19,855 bases of DNA from Solirubrobacteraceae bacterium (GCA_019683665.1 JADGIB010000029.1:1-19855), one strand, 5' to 3'. Numbered from the stretch's first letter, positions 1 to 6,521 are shown. Program-made: numbers and translations. Notes: generated by a model not told the origin, from the letters alone.

Positions 1-73
1 GGCGCCGCCCCCGGGGGGGGGGCCCCCCCCCCCGCGGCCACCCCCGGGCGCCGCGCGCCGCCCCGGCCCCGGC
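1..73. repeat. Low-complexity G/C homopolymer tract at window edge
   Basis: This stretch is almost pure G and C. It holds a run of 10 G (13-22) directly followed by 11 C (23-33), which together form a loopless inverted repeat. It lies just beyond the stop codon of the minus-strand FlhB-like gene. It could act as a downstream RNA hairpin, but there is no T tract on either strand to support an intrinsic terminator. A homopolymer or assembly error at this spot is also possible. I see no gene in it. Confidence 0.6.
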
Positions 74-370
74 CTACGCGCGGCGCGCCTCGCGCAGCGC
101 GCCGAGGTCCATGCGGTAGGCCCACACGAGCGCCTCGGCCACCGCCGCCCACAGCTCCTGCGGCACCTCGGCGTCGAGCGCGAGCGCCGCCAGCGCCTCC
201 GCCAGCGCGGCGTCGTCGCGGACCGGGCCGCCTGGGGCCGGCGCGGCGGCGGCGCCCGCCCGCGCGGGGGCGCCGCGGCCGGCCGCGACGACCCGCGGCG
301 CCGCGCCGCCCTCGCGGTCGTAGCGCAGGGCGGCGGCGCGGTCGGGCGATCGGCGCTCGCGCTCAGGCAC
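74..370 (-). CDS. FlhB C-terminal-domain-like protein (FlhX/YlqH type)
   Basis: The 98-residue protein matches only the cytoplasmic C-terminal domain of the flagellar export-switch protein FlhB: AALRYDREGGAAPRVVAAG at 13-31, then VRDDAALAEALAALALDAEVPQ and a final AVAEALVWAYRM helix. There is no membrane part. The autocleavage motif NPTH of true FlhB, expected just before ALRYD, reads SPDR here, so self-cleavage is not expected. Small FlhB-like proteins of this kind (FlhX, YlqH) sit beside FliK-like genes in other Gram-positives and may partly replace FlhB's substrate-switching domain. The start is GTG. It overlaps the end of the FliK-like gene by 8 bases, so the two are probably translated together. 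The alanine-rich middle is lineage padding. Family assignment is fairly sure; the role is inferred. Confidence 0.75.
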   Translation of the reverse strand: MPERERRSPDRAAALRYDREGGAAPRVVAAGRGAPARAGAAAAPAPGGPVRDDAALAEALAALALDAEVPQELWAAVAEALVWAYRMDLGALREARRA

Positions 371-998
371 GGAGGTCCACCGTCTCCCCGCGCTCGCGCA
401 CCGCGACCGTCGCCGGCCGCCCGGTCGCCTGCGCCAGCGCGTCGCGCAGGTCGCCGATCCCGGCGCGCAGCCGCTGCGCGACGTCGCCGGCCGGCGCGTG
501 GACCGTCCCGCTCACCGCGCCCGGCGCGAGCTCCAGCGCGACGTCGACGCGGCCGAGCGCCGCCGCCTCGAAGCGCAGCGTGACCCGGCTCGGGGCGCGG
601 CCGCCGGCCGGCGCCGCGCCGCCCTCGCCGGGGTCGACGAACAGGCGCGCCGACGCCCCGCCGGGCAGCGTCGCGACGAGCCCGCGCCGCAGCGCCTCGG
701 CCAGCGCGTCGGCCGCCGCGGCCGCCTGGGCGGCGGGCGCCGCCGCCTCCGAGCCCCCGCCGACGACGCGCAGGACGACCCGCTCGCCCTCCGCCTCCTG
801 CACCTGGAGGCGCAGGCGCGCGCCGGGCGCCAGGTCGGCCGGCAGCCGCGCGCTCACCCGCGCCCCGGCCAGGAACAGCATCCCCGTCGGCCCCTCCCGG
901 GTGAGCACCCGGGCGGCGAGCACGTCGCCGACGCGCAGCGGCAGATCCGGCGCGAACCCGCCGCGCAGGAGGATGAGATCGATCGGGGCTGCGGCCAT
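363..998 (-). CDS. FliK-like flagellar hook-length control domain protein
   Basis: The protein has 211 residues if it starts at ATG 998, which has GAGG three bases upstream. A TTG at 1007 would add three residues. The C-terminal half carries the Flg_hook domain pattern: VTLRFEAAALGRVDVALEL, then GTVHAPAGDVAQRLRAGIGDLRDALAQA. This matches the conserved beta-strand/helix core by which FliK contacts FlhB to switch export from rod/hook to filament substrates. The N-terminal half holds a small predicted beta-rich region (LPLRVGDVLAARVLT and following) and an Ala-rich linker. It is much shorter than classical FliK (about 400 residues) and lacks the long ruler region, so it resembles the Bacillus YlqG type. 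It is coupled to the FlhB-like gene downstream, a logical functional pair. The true hook-length ruler may lie outside the window. Confidence 0.7.
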   Translation of the reverse strand: MAAAPIDLILLRGGFAPDLPLRVGDVLAARVLTREGPTGMLFLAGARVSARLPADLAPGARLRLQVQEAEGERVVLRVVGGGSEAAAPAAQAAAAADALAEALRRGLVATLPGGASARLFVDPGEGGAAPAGGRAPSRVTLRFEAAALGRVDVALELAPGAVSGTVHAPAGDVAQRLRAGIGDLRDALAQATGRPATVAVRERGETVDLRA

Positions 999-1003
999 CG
1001 TCC

Positions 1004-1030
1004 TCAAGAAGTGTGGCGGGTGGCCGACTG
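1004..1030 (+). promoter_or_regulatory. Candidate sigma-28 (FliA/SigD) promoter of flgF
   Basis: TCAAGAAG (1004-1011), 11 bases, then GCCGACTG (1023-1030). The known flagellar sigma consensus is TAAAGTTT-N11-GCCGATAA, so the spacing is exact and GCCGA is intact. The predicted start of transcription falls within a few bases of the flgF ATG at 1039. The same core, TCAAG-N15-CCGAC, recurs before flgG. Found by eye; no sigma gene is in the window. Confidence 0.6.
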
Positions 1031-1038
1031 TCGTGGCG

Positions 1039-1731
1039 ATGGAACGTGGCCTCTACATCGCGGCCTCCGGCATGCTCGCCGAGCAGGTCCGCCAGGATCA
1101 GATCGCCAACGACCTGGCCAACGTGGCCACGCCGGGCTACAAGGCCGACCGGTCGGCGCGCCGCGCGTTCGGCGACCTCCTCCTGTCGAACACGGTCACC
1201 GGCGCCGTCGTCGGCGGCCTCGGCGCGGGCGCCCAGATCGCCGAGACCGTGACCGACCTCTCGGCGCAGCCGCTGCGCACGACGGGCGAGCCGCTCGACT
1301 TCGCCATCGAGGGGGACGGCTTCTTCGCCGTGCGCACCGAGGCGGGCATCCGCTACACGCGCAACGGCGCCTTCACCGCGGGCCCGGGCGGCATCCTCGT
1401 CGACCAGCTCGGCAACCCCGTCCTGTCCCAGAACGGGCAGACGATCCGCGTCGGCTCCGACGGGACCGTCGATCCCGGCCGGCTCGGCGTGTTCGCCGTC
1501 AACGACGCCGAGAAGGTCGGCGACTCGCTCTTCACCGGCCAGGCGGCCGGGACGGCCGACGGCCGCGTGACCGCCGGGGCGCTCGAGGGCTCGGGCGTCG
1601 ACCCGGCCCGGGCGATGGTCGACATGATCGCCTCGCTGCGGTCGTTCGAGGCCGGCCAGAAGGCGATCCAGACGATCGACGAGACGCTGCGCAAGGCCAC
1701 GACGCAGGTCGGCACCGTCACCGGCTTCTGA
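1039..1731 (+). CDS. flgF: Flagellar proximal-rod protein, FlgF-like
   Basis: The 230-residue protein belongs to the flagellar basal-body rod/hook family, whose members polymerise outside the membrane to form the rod. The N-terminal D0 helix MERGLYIAASGMLAEQVRQD is followed by IANDLANVATPGYK, the family signature. The central FlgE/F/G domain has LDFAIEGDGFFAV. The C-terminal helix reads MVDMIASLRSFEAGQKAIQ and following. It pairs with the next gene, as Bacillus FlhO/FlhP and enteric FlgF/FlgG do. Being first and shorter, it is called FlgF, but rod subtype is hard to settle by eye. ATG 1039 is preferred; GTG 1033 in frame is the alternative. No Shine-Dalgarno sequence precedes either, and a sigma-28-like -10 box ends at 1030, so a leaderless mRNA is likely. 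It is divergent from the FliK-like gene across about 40 bases. Confidence 0.82.
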   Translation: MERGLYIAASGMLAEQVRQDQIANDLANVATPGYKADRSARRAFGDLLLSNTVTGAVVGGLGAGAQIAETVTDLSAQPLRTTGEPLDFAIEGDGFFAVRTEAGIRYTRNGAFTAGPGGILVDQLGNPVLSQNGQTIRVGSDGTVDPGRLGVFAVNDAEKVGDSLFTGQAAGTADGRVTAGALEGSGVDPARAMVDMIASLRSFEAGQKAIQTIDETLRKATTQVGTVTGF

Positions 1732-1760
1732 CGCCGGTCGTACGCACGTCCACCCCCGCC

Positions 1761-1787
1761 TCAAGTCCCGCGCGACCCGTCCGACGA
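1761..1787 (+). promoter_or_regulatory. Candidate sigma-28 (FliA/SigD) promoter of flgG operon
   Basis: TCAAGTCC (1761-1768), 11 bases, then TCCGACGA (1780-1787). It matches the flagellar sigma pattern TAAA-N15-GCCGATAA at 5 of 8 positions in each half with exact spacing. It also shares TCAAG-N15-CCGAC with the flgF upstream site. A start near 1795 would give a leader of about 115 bases for flgG and the genes behind it. Confidence 0.55.
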
Positions 1788-1811
1788 CCGGAGGGACGCA
1801 GACAGAGTGGA

Positions 1812-1842
1812 CTCGGCTGGACCGCAGGGAGCGGGGGCCGGG
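1812..1842 (+). promoter_or_regulatory. Leader hairpin 1 with AGGGA loop, candidate CsrA site
   Basis: First copy of the 29-base repeat (1814-1842). The RNA can pair 1812-1817 with 1837-1842 (one G-U pair) and CCGC (1822-1825) with GCGG (1831-1834), exposing AGGGA (1826-1830) in the loop. CsrA is known to bind A-N-GGA in hairpin loops. Binding here is inferred from form and context. Confidence 0.5.
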
Positions 1843-1897
1843 ATTCCTCCACGGACAACGCACCGGCTGGACCGCAGGGAGCGGGGGCCGGGCTTCC
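1814..1897 (+). repeat. Tandem direct repeat, two 29-base copies, period 50
   Basis: Bases 1814-1842 and 1864-1892 are identical. The match continues to 1847/1897 with one mismatch. The copies are separated by a 21-base spacer that is not repeated. Two copies alone are not a CRISPR array. Conservation of the hairpin-forming bases but not the spacer suggests two binding sites on the flgG leader RNA (or on the DNA). Confidence 0.9.
1863..1892 (+). promoter_or_regulatory. Leader hairpin 2 with AGGGA loop, candidate CsrA site
   Basis: Second copy of the repeat. CCGGC (1863-1867) can pair with GCCGG (1887-1891), and CCGC (1872-1875) with GCGG (1881-1884). AGGGA (1876-1880) is left in the loop, exactly 50 bases after the first. 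It ends eight bases before the flgG Shine-Dalgarno (1901-1904), close enough for a bound protein to affect ribosome loading. Confidence 0.5.
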
Positions 1898-1909
1898 AAC
1901 AGGAACCCG

Positions 1910-2647
1910 ATGCTTGAAGGCATGTACTCGGCGGCTGCCGGCATGGCGGCCCAGCAGCAGCGTCTCGACGCGCTGTCCAACGACGTCGCGAACGTCGGCA
2001 CGGTCGGCTACCGCCGCCAGCGGATCGCGTTCCGCGACCTCGTGTACTCGCCGAGCGGGCCCGGCGGCCAGGCCGGCGTGATGGAGGGCGCGGGTGCGGC
2101 CGCGGTCACCATCGGCCGCGGCGGCGCGGGCGCCACCTACAAGTCCACCGGCGGCCCCCTCGACGTCGCCATCGAGGGCGACGCCTACCTCCAGGTCCGC
2201 CGCCCCGACGGCACGACCGCCCTCACCCGCAACGGGGCCCTGACCCTCGACGTCAACCGGCGCCTGCTCGCCGACGGCCTGCCCCTCCAGCCGCCGGTCC
2301 GCATCCCCGACGGCGTCGACGAGCGCCAGGTCACGATCGCCCCCGACGGCCGCGTCCTGGCCGAGGGCGGCCGCCAGATCGGCCGCATCACCCTCTTCTC
2401 CGTGCGCGCGTCCGACCGCCTCATGCCGGTCGGCGGCAACCTCTTCGTCACGACCGACGCGAGCGGCCCCGCCACCCGGGCCGGCGCCGACGCGACCCTG
2501 CGCCAGGGCGTCGTCGAGAGCTCCGACGTGGACCTCGGCGACGTGATGGCGGACATGATCGTCACCCAGCGCGCCTACCAGCTCGCCAGCCGCGCCATCT
2601 CCACCCAGGACGAGATGGCCCAGATCGCCAACGGGGTGAAGCGGTGA
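1910..2647 (+). CDS. flgG: Flagellar distal-rod protein FlgG
   Basis: The 245-residue protein is a second rod/hook family member. It has the N-terminal helix MLEGMYSAAAGMAAQQQRLD, then LSNDVANVGTVGYRRQ, a central LDVAIEGDAYLQV, and the C-terminal DVMADMIVTQRAYQLASRA. The QRAYQLASR form of the last helix is typical of FlgG (usually about 260 residues), which builds the distal rod that carries the hook. ATG 1910 has AGGA five bases upstream. Its stop overlaps the next start as GTGA, so it leads a translationally coupled string through flgN. The leader upstream holds paired hairpins that may be CsrA targets, making this gene a candidate for post-transcriptional control. Rod role is known for the family; subtype assigned by end sequence and order. 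Confidence 0.85.
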   Translation: MLEGMYSAAAGMAAQQQRLDALSNDVANVGTVGYRRQRIAFRDLVYSPSGPGGQAGVMEGAGAAAVTIGRGGAGATYKSTGGPLDVAIEGDAYLQVRRPDGTTALTRNGALTLDVNRRLLADGLPLQPPVRIPDGVDERQVTIAPDGRVLAEGGRQIGRITLFSVRASDRLMPVGGNLFVTTDASGPATRAGADATLRQGVVESSDVDLGDVMADMIVTQRAYQLASRAISTQDEMAQIANGVKR

Positions 2648-2940
2648 GCACGTTCCTGCCCCCCGTCGACCAGGCGGCCCTGCCCGCCGACGTCCGCGCC
2701 GCGGGCCCGGAGGCGCGGGAGCGCTACCAGGCCGCGCTCGCCTTCGAGCGCCAGCTCACCCACGAGCTGGCCAAGCAGCTCACGCGCACGGCCGAGCGCG
2801 CCTCCGGCGAGGAGGAGGGCGGCTCGAACCCGTACGAGCACCTGCTGCCCGACGCGCTCGCCGACGCGGTCACCGCCGCCGGCGGCCTCGGGCTCGCGCG
2901 CCGGCTCGTCGACCTCGACACCGACGGAGCGTCGTCGTGA
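2644..2940 (+). CDS. FlgJ N-terminal-type rod-binding protein
   Basis: This small 98-residue protein fits the rod-binding domain found at the N-terminus of enteric FlgJ, which caps and helps assemble the rod. Visible family features are the helix FERQLTHELAKQLTRT (around 34-49), then NPYEHLLPDALADAVTAAGG and GLGLARRLV near the end. The muramidase domain of enteric FlgJ is absent, as in many Gram-positive and alphaproteobacterial versions, so wall penetration must be done by another hydrolase. Start GTG 2644 overlaps the flgG stop by four bases, and its own stop overlaps the flgN start in the same way. Position between flgG and flgN supports the call. Confidence 0.75.
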   Translation: MSTFLPPVDQAALPADVRAAGPEARERYQAALAFERQLTHELAKQLTRTAERASGEEEGGSNPYEHLLPDALADAVTAAGGLGLARRLVDLDTDGASS

Positions 2941-3476
2941 GCACCGCCGTCGCCGCCCGCGGCACCCTCGGCGCCGACGTCCTCGCGCACCTCGACGCGC
3001 AGATCGCCTCGGCCCGCCGGCTGCTGGACATCGTCCTGCGCCAGGGCGCGGCGATCCGCAGCCAGCAGGTCGACGAGGTCGTCGCCCGCGTCCAGGACCT
3101 CCAGCGCGAGATGCAGCACCGCGCCGGCCTCGAGCAGCAGCGCACCCAGCTGCTGGACCGCGCCGGCGCCCAGCTCGGCGTCCCCGGCCACGCGATCACG
3201 CTCGAGGCGATGATCTCGCTCATGGCGCCGGAGGAGGCCGAGCCGGCCCGCACCCGCTCGGCCGAGCTGCGCGGCCTGCTGTCGGAGATCCAGCGCGAGC
3301 ACACCGTCAACCGCGCGCTCATGCGCCAGGAGCTCGCGTTCCTGGACCACCTCACGCGCATGATGTCCGGCGAGGACGACCTCGGCTACCGGCGCCCCGG
3401 CGAGGACGCCGGGCCCAGCCTGCGCGTCGCCGCGCCGTCGCCCGCCACCCACCGCGTCCTCGACCTGGAGGCCTGA
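2937..3476 (+). CDS. flgN: Flagellar export chaperone FlgN
   Basis: The 179-residue, mostly helical protein has long heptad-like stretches (DAQIASARRLLDIVLRQGAA, then VARVQDLQREMQHRAGLEQQ), the usual look of FlgN. FlgN binds the C-terminal helices of FlgK and FlgL in the cytoplasm and delivers them to the export gate. Both presumed clients, flgK and flgL, lie immediately downstream, the same order as in Bacillus. The last 35 or so residues are rich in Pro, Gly and Ala and look disordered. GTG 2937 overlaps the preceding stop (GTGA). The sequence alone is weakly conserved in this family, so the call leans on length, coiled-coil character and position. Confidence 0.8.
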   Translation: MSTAVAARGTLGADVLAHLDAQIASARRLLDIVLRQGAAIRSQQVDEVVARVQDLQREMQHRAGLEQQRTQLLDRAGAQLGVPGHAITLEAMISLMAPEEAEPARTRSAELRGLLSEIQREHTVNRALMRQELAFLDHLTRMMSGEDDLGYRRPGEDAGPSLRVAAPSPATHRVLDLEA

Positions 3477-3479
3477 CCG

Positions 3480-4841
3480 ATGCCGAGCGGGATCTCCAGC
3501 TTCTTCGGCCTGAACACCGCGCTGCGCGGCCTGCAGGCCTCGCAGGTGGCGCTCGACGTCACCGCGCACAACATCGCCAACGCCGACACCGCGGGCTACA
3601 CGCGCCAGGCCGTCGAGCTCGAGCAGGTCGTCGGGCTGAAGGTGAGCGCCGGCGCCCGCGCGGGCAACGGCGGCGCCCTGCTCGGCGGCGGCGTCGACGT
3701 CACCGCCTACCGGCGCATCCGCGACGCGTTCGCCGACCTCCAGTACCGGACCCAGACGTCGATCAGCTCCGAGGCCGACACGACCGCCCAGACGCTGGCG
3801 AACGTCGAGCTCGTCCTCAACGAGCCGGGCGACAAGGGCATCGCGACGCTCCTGTCGCGCCTGTGGGACGCCTGGCAGCAGGTCGCCAACCAGCCCGAGG
3901 ACACCGCGACGAAGGGCGCGCTCGTCGTCAACGCGATCGCCCTGGCCGACGGCATCCGCTCGCTGCAGGCGCAGCTGACCGCGGTCAAGGACAACGCCGC
4001 GCAGGAGCTGGCCGCCTACACGACCGCCGGCGGCGACATCCTCTCCAACGCGGCCGAGATCGCGCGCCTGAACGCGGAGATCAAGCGGGCGACCGCGGCC
4101 GGCCAGCAGCCGAACGCGCTCCTCGACCAGCGCGACCGGCTGATCGACCGCCTGGCCGAGCTCGGCCACGTGACGATCACCGAGCTGCCGAACAACTCGA
4201 TCCAGATCGCCTTCGGCAACGTCAACCCGCCGCTGCTCGTCGACGACACGACCGCGTGGGCGCCGACCCCGCCGGACACCTCGCTCTACCCGACGCCGGC
4301 GCCGGGCGGCATCATCGGCGCGCTCCAGGCGCTGAGCGAGACGGGCGGCACGATCGACCAGTACCTGACCGACCTCGACGCGTTCGTCAACCAGCTCGTC
4401 ACCGACGTCAACGCCGCCTACGGCGGCGACTTCTTCGACCCCGCCGGCACGACCGCCGCGACGATCGCCGTCGACGCCGCGATCGCCGCCGACCCGAGCA
4501 CCGTCATGACGACCGCGGTGGCCGGGTCGCCCCCGGGCGCCAACGACATCGCGCTGGCCGTGGCCGCGCTGCGCGGCGGCGCCGCCGACCGCCAGTACGC
4601 CGGGCTCATCCTGCGCATCGGCTCCGAGGCGCGCGACGCGAACCGCCGCCAGGACGCCGCGACGGCCGTCCTCGAGTCGGCCAAGGCGCGGCGCGACTCG
4701 GTCTCCGGCGTCTCGATCGACGAGGAGATGGCCAACATGATCCGCTTCCAGCGTGCCTACCAGGCGTCGGCGCGGACGCTGTCCACGCTCGACGACATGC
4801 TCGACACGCTCATCAACCGCACCGGTCGGGTGGGCCTCTGA
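3480..4841 (+). CDS. flgK: Flagellar hook-associated protein 1, FlgK
   Basis: The 453-residue protein forms the first hook-filament junction ring. The N-terminal domain has FFGLNTALRGLQASQVALD followed by TAHNIANADTAGYTRQ, the signature shared by rod, hook and FlgK proteins. The C-terminal helix has SIDEEMANMIRFQRAYQASA and TLSTLDDMLDTLINR, classical FlgK. It is shorter than enteric FlgK (about 550), with a reduced middle domain. ATG 3480 lies three bases after the flgN stop, with GGAGG (3467-3471) eight bases upstream inside flgN. The stop overlaps the flgL start as TGATG, so the two junction proteins are coupled. FlgN, encoded just upstream, should be its export chaperone. Confidence 0.93.
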   Translation: MPSGISSFFGLNTALRGLQASQVALDVTAHNIANADTAGYTRQAVELEQVVGLKVSAGARAGNGGALLGGGVDVTAYRRIRDAFADLQYRTQTSISSEADTTAQTLANVELVLNEPGDKGIATLLSRLWDAWQQVANQPEDTATKGALVVNAIALADGIRSLQAQLTAVKDNAAQELAAYTTAGGDILSNAAEIARLNAEIKRATAAGQQPNALLDQRDRLIDRLAELGHVTITELPNNSIQIAFGNVNPPLLVDDTTAWAPTPPDTSLYPTPAPGGIIGALQALSETGGTIDQYLTDLDAFVNQLVTDVNAAYGGDFFDPAGTTAATIAVDAAIAADPSTVMTTAVAGSPPGANDIALAVAALRGGAADRQYAGLILRIGSEARDANRRQDAATAVLESAKARRDSVSGVSIDEEMANMIRFQRAYQASARTLSTLDDMLDTLINRTGRVGL

Positions 4842-5764
4842 TGCGCATCACGCAGAACATGCTCAACGACCGGGTCCTGAGCGACCTGACGCGGGCGATG
4901 AACCGCGTCGACCGGGCCACCCAGGAGATGTCGACGCAGCGCAAGCTCCTGCGCCCGTCCGACGACCCGGTCGGCGCCCAGCGCGCGGTCCTCACCCGGG
5001 CCCAGCTGCAGGCCAACGAGCAGTACCGGGCCAACATCTCCCAGGCCCGCGGCTGGATGGAGACGACGAGCTCGACGCTGAGCGAGATCACGAACCTCCT
5101 CCACCGCGCCAACGAGCTGCTCGTGGAGGGGGCCACCGACTCCGCCGGCCACGAGGCCCGGCTGAACATCGCGGCCGAGATCGACCAGATCGTCGCCGCC
5201 GTCAAGCACGCCGGCAACACGAGCTACGGCGGCGTCTACCTGTTCGGCGGCACGAAGACGACGACCCCGCCGTACGACACGACGAGCGAGCCGGCCGTCG
5301 ACGCCTACTTCGGCGACAACGGCATCGTCGCCCGCGAGATCGGCCCCGGCGTCTCGGTGCAGATCAACGCGCTCGTGAACGTCGGCACCCCGCCGCTGCT
5401 CGGCGGCGGCGGCGGCGACGGCGGCCTCATCGACACGCTGCGCAACATCTCCGCCCACCTGCGGGGCGGGACCGCGGCCGACGCCGAGGCGCTGCGCACG
5501 ACCGACCTCAGGGCCCTGCAGGCGAACCTCACCCGCATCAACGAGGTGCAGGCCCAGGTGGGCGCCACGCTGAACCGGCTCGACGCCGCCGAGGACCGCG
5601 TGGAGACGACCCACGAGGCCGCGACCAGGCTTCTCTCGGACACGGAGGACATCGACGCCGCGACGGCGATCCTCCAGCTCACGACCGCCCAGACCGTCTA
5701 CGAGGCCGCGCTGAAGACCGGCGCGTCCATCATCCAACCATCGCTCCTGGACTTCCTCCGGTGA
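4841..5764 (+). CDS. flgL: Flagellar hook-associated protein 3, FlgL
   Basis: The 307-residue, flagellin-like junction protein joins FlgK to the filament. The N-terminus MRITQNMLNDRVLSDLTRAM with QRKLLRPSDDPVGAQRA is the FlgL form of the flagellin N-terminal domain. GNTSYGGVYLFGGTKTTTPP matches the conserved turn into the variable domain. The C-terminus DIDAATAILQLTTAQTVYEA and following is the flagellin-type C-terminal helix. An unusual run of glycines (LLGGGGGDGGL) marks the hinge after the small central domain. Length is normal. It starts on the last base of the flgK stop and is followed after 29 bases by fliW. Confidence 0.93.
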   Translation: MRITQNMLNDRVLSDLTRAMNRVDRATQEMSTQRKLLRPSDDPVGAQRAVLTRAQLQANEQYRANISQARGWMETTSSTLSEITNLLHRANELLVEGATDSAGHEARLNIAAEIDQIVAAVKHAGNTSYGGVYLFGGTKTTTPPYDTTSEPAVDAYFGDNGIVAREIGPGVSVQINALVNVGTPPLLGGGGGDGGLIDTLRNISAHLRGGTAADAEALRTTDLRALQANLTRINEVQAQVGATLNRLDAAEDRVETTHEAATRLLSDTEDIDAATAILQLTTAQTVYEAALKTGASIIQPSLLDFLR

Positions 5765-5793
5765 AGGTGGAGCGACCGAAGCAGGAGGCAGGC

Positions 5794-6237
5794 ATGTCAG
5801 TGACCCTTCAGAGCACGCGCTTTGGGGAGGTGGAGATCCCCGAGGAGGCCGTGATCGAGTTCCCGAACGGCCTGATCGGGCTGGGCGGGAGCCGGTACAC
5901 GCTCCTGGCCCGCAACGAGGATGCCGCGTTCGTCTGGCTGCACTCGCTGGACGACCCTGCCCTCGCTCTGCCGCTCACCAATCCGTGGCGCTTCTTCGAG
6001 AGCTACGAGGTGGAGATCTCCGACGACGAGGCCGAGCGGCTCGGCATCCGCCCGGACGGCGACACGGCCGTGTACGTGACCGTTCGCGCGGCCGAGTCGC
6101 TGGAGGACTTCAGTGCGAACCTCCGCGCGCCGATTCTCGTGTCGAACGGGCTCGGCCACCAGATCATCAACCAGGCCCCGGACGCCCCGGTCCGGGCACC
6201 GCTCTTCCCGGCGATGGCGGAGGAGCGGGCGGCCTAG
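5794..6237 (+). CDS. fliW: Flagellar assembly factor FliW, CsrA antagonist
   Basis: The 147-residue protein fits the FliW family: MSVTLQSTRFGEVEIPEEAV, IEFPNGLIGLGGSRYTLLA, then FVWLHSLDDPALALPLTNPW, and a late LRAPILVSNGLGHQIIN. In Bacillus, FliW is held by flagellin. When flagellin is exported, free FliW binds CsrA and lifts CsrA's block on flagellin translation, coupling synthesis to secretion. Here all three partners (fliW, csrA, flagellin) are consecutive, so the switch is very probably present. ATG 5794 has AGGAGG (5783-5788) with a five-base spacer, which rules out the longer upstream frame. The 59-base gap to csrA shows no obvious promoter. Confidence 0.95.
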   Translation: MSVTLQSTRFGEVEIPEEAVIEFPNGLIGLGGSRYTLLARNEDAAFVWLHSLDDPALALPLTNPWRFFESYEVEISDDEAERLGIRPDGDTAVYVTVRAAESLEDFSANLRAPILVSNGLGHQIINQAPDAPVRAPLFPAMAEERAA

Positions 6238-6296
6238 ACGCGACAGCCCCGGTCGCGACGCCCGAACCATCCACCGCATCCAAGGAGGAACGACCC

Positions 6297-6521
6297 ATGC
6301 TCATCATCACCCGCAGGCCCGGCGAGAAGATCATGCTGGGCGATGACACCGTCATCGAGGTGATCGAGGTCAGCGGTTCGAGCGTCCGCATCGGGATCGA
6401 CGCGCCGCGATCCCTCCCCGTCTACCGGGAGGAGATCTGGCGTTCGGTCAAGGAGGAGAACGCCGCGGCGGCCAAGGCCGACCCGGGCGTCCTGCCCCGA
6501 GACCTGCCCGTCACCAAGTAG
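6297..6521 (+). CDS. csrA: Carbon storage/translational regulator CsrA
   Basis: The 74-residue RNA-binding protein acts as a strand-swapped dimer on GGA motifs, usually in hairpin loops near ribosome binding sites. It begins MLIITRRPGEKIMLGDD and continues VRIGIDAPRSLPVYREEIW. Arg44, the key RNA contact in E. coli CsrA, is at the same position here (YREE, 43-46). A longer C-terminal tail (to 74 rather than 61) is typical of FliW-dependent Gram-positive CsrA, where it forms part of the FliW site. A strong Shine-Dalgarno AAGGAGG (6282-6288) lies eight bases from ATG 6297. Probable targets are the flagellin leader just downstream and the hairpin pair before flgG. Confidence 0.95.
   Translation: MLIITRRPGEKIMLGDDTVIEVIEVSGSSVRIGIDAPRSLPVYREEIWRSVKEENAAAAKADPGVLPRDLPVTK

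Larger units (their letters stand above)
1732..1909 (+). other. 178-base flgF-flgG intergenic region with promoter and structured leader
   Basis: No gene is seen here. In order it holds a candidate sigma-28 promoter (1761-1787), a predicted leader from about 1795, two copies of a 29-base direct repeat that each fold as a hairpin, and a Shine-Dalgarno AGGA (1901-1904) five bases before the flgG ATG. Its purine-rich and less GC-extreme makeup stands out from the coding DNA around it. Confidence 0.7.

Noticed and set aside
1818..1842. c-di-GMP-I riboswitch piece (GGAC-GCA...GGGGCC resemblance in the repeats)
   Set aside because: The essential GGCAAACC and GGTAG...ACC parts and the rest of the fold are missing in both copies.
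1814..1892. CRISPR-like array
   Set aside because: Only two copies, repeat 29 and spacer 21 bases, no cas genes nearby; hairpin plus leader position fits RNA regulation better.
498..2081. Long plus-strand open frame of about 527 codons over the FliK-like and flgF genes
   Set aside because: Arg/Ala/Gly-rich translation with no domain sense; typical of stop-poor off-frames in very GC-rich DNA. flgF and the FliK-like gene in other frames explain the region.
6448..6484. Sigma-28 site inside csrA for flagellin (TCAAG then GCCGACCC)
   Set aside because: The halves start 29 bases apart; the two good sites and the consensus need 19, so the spacing fails.
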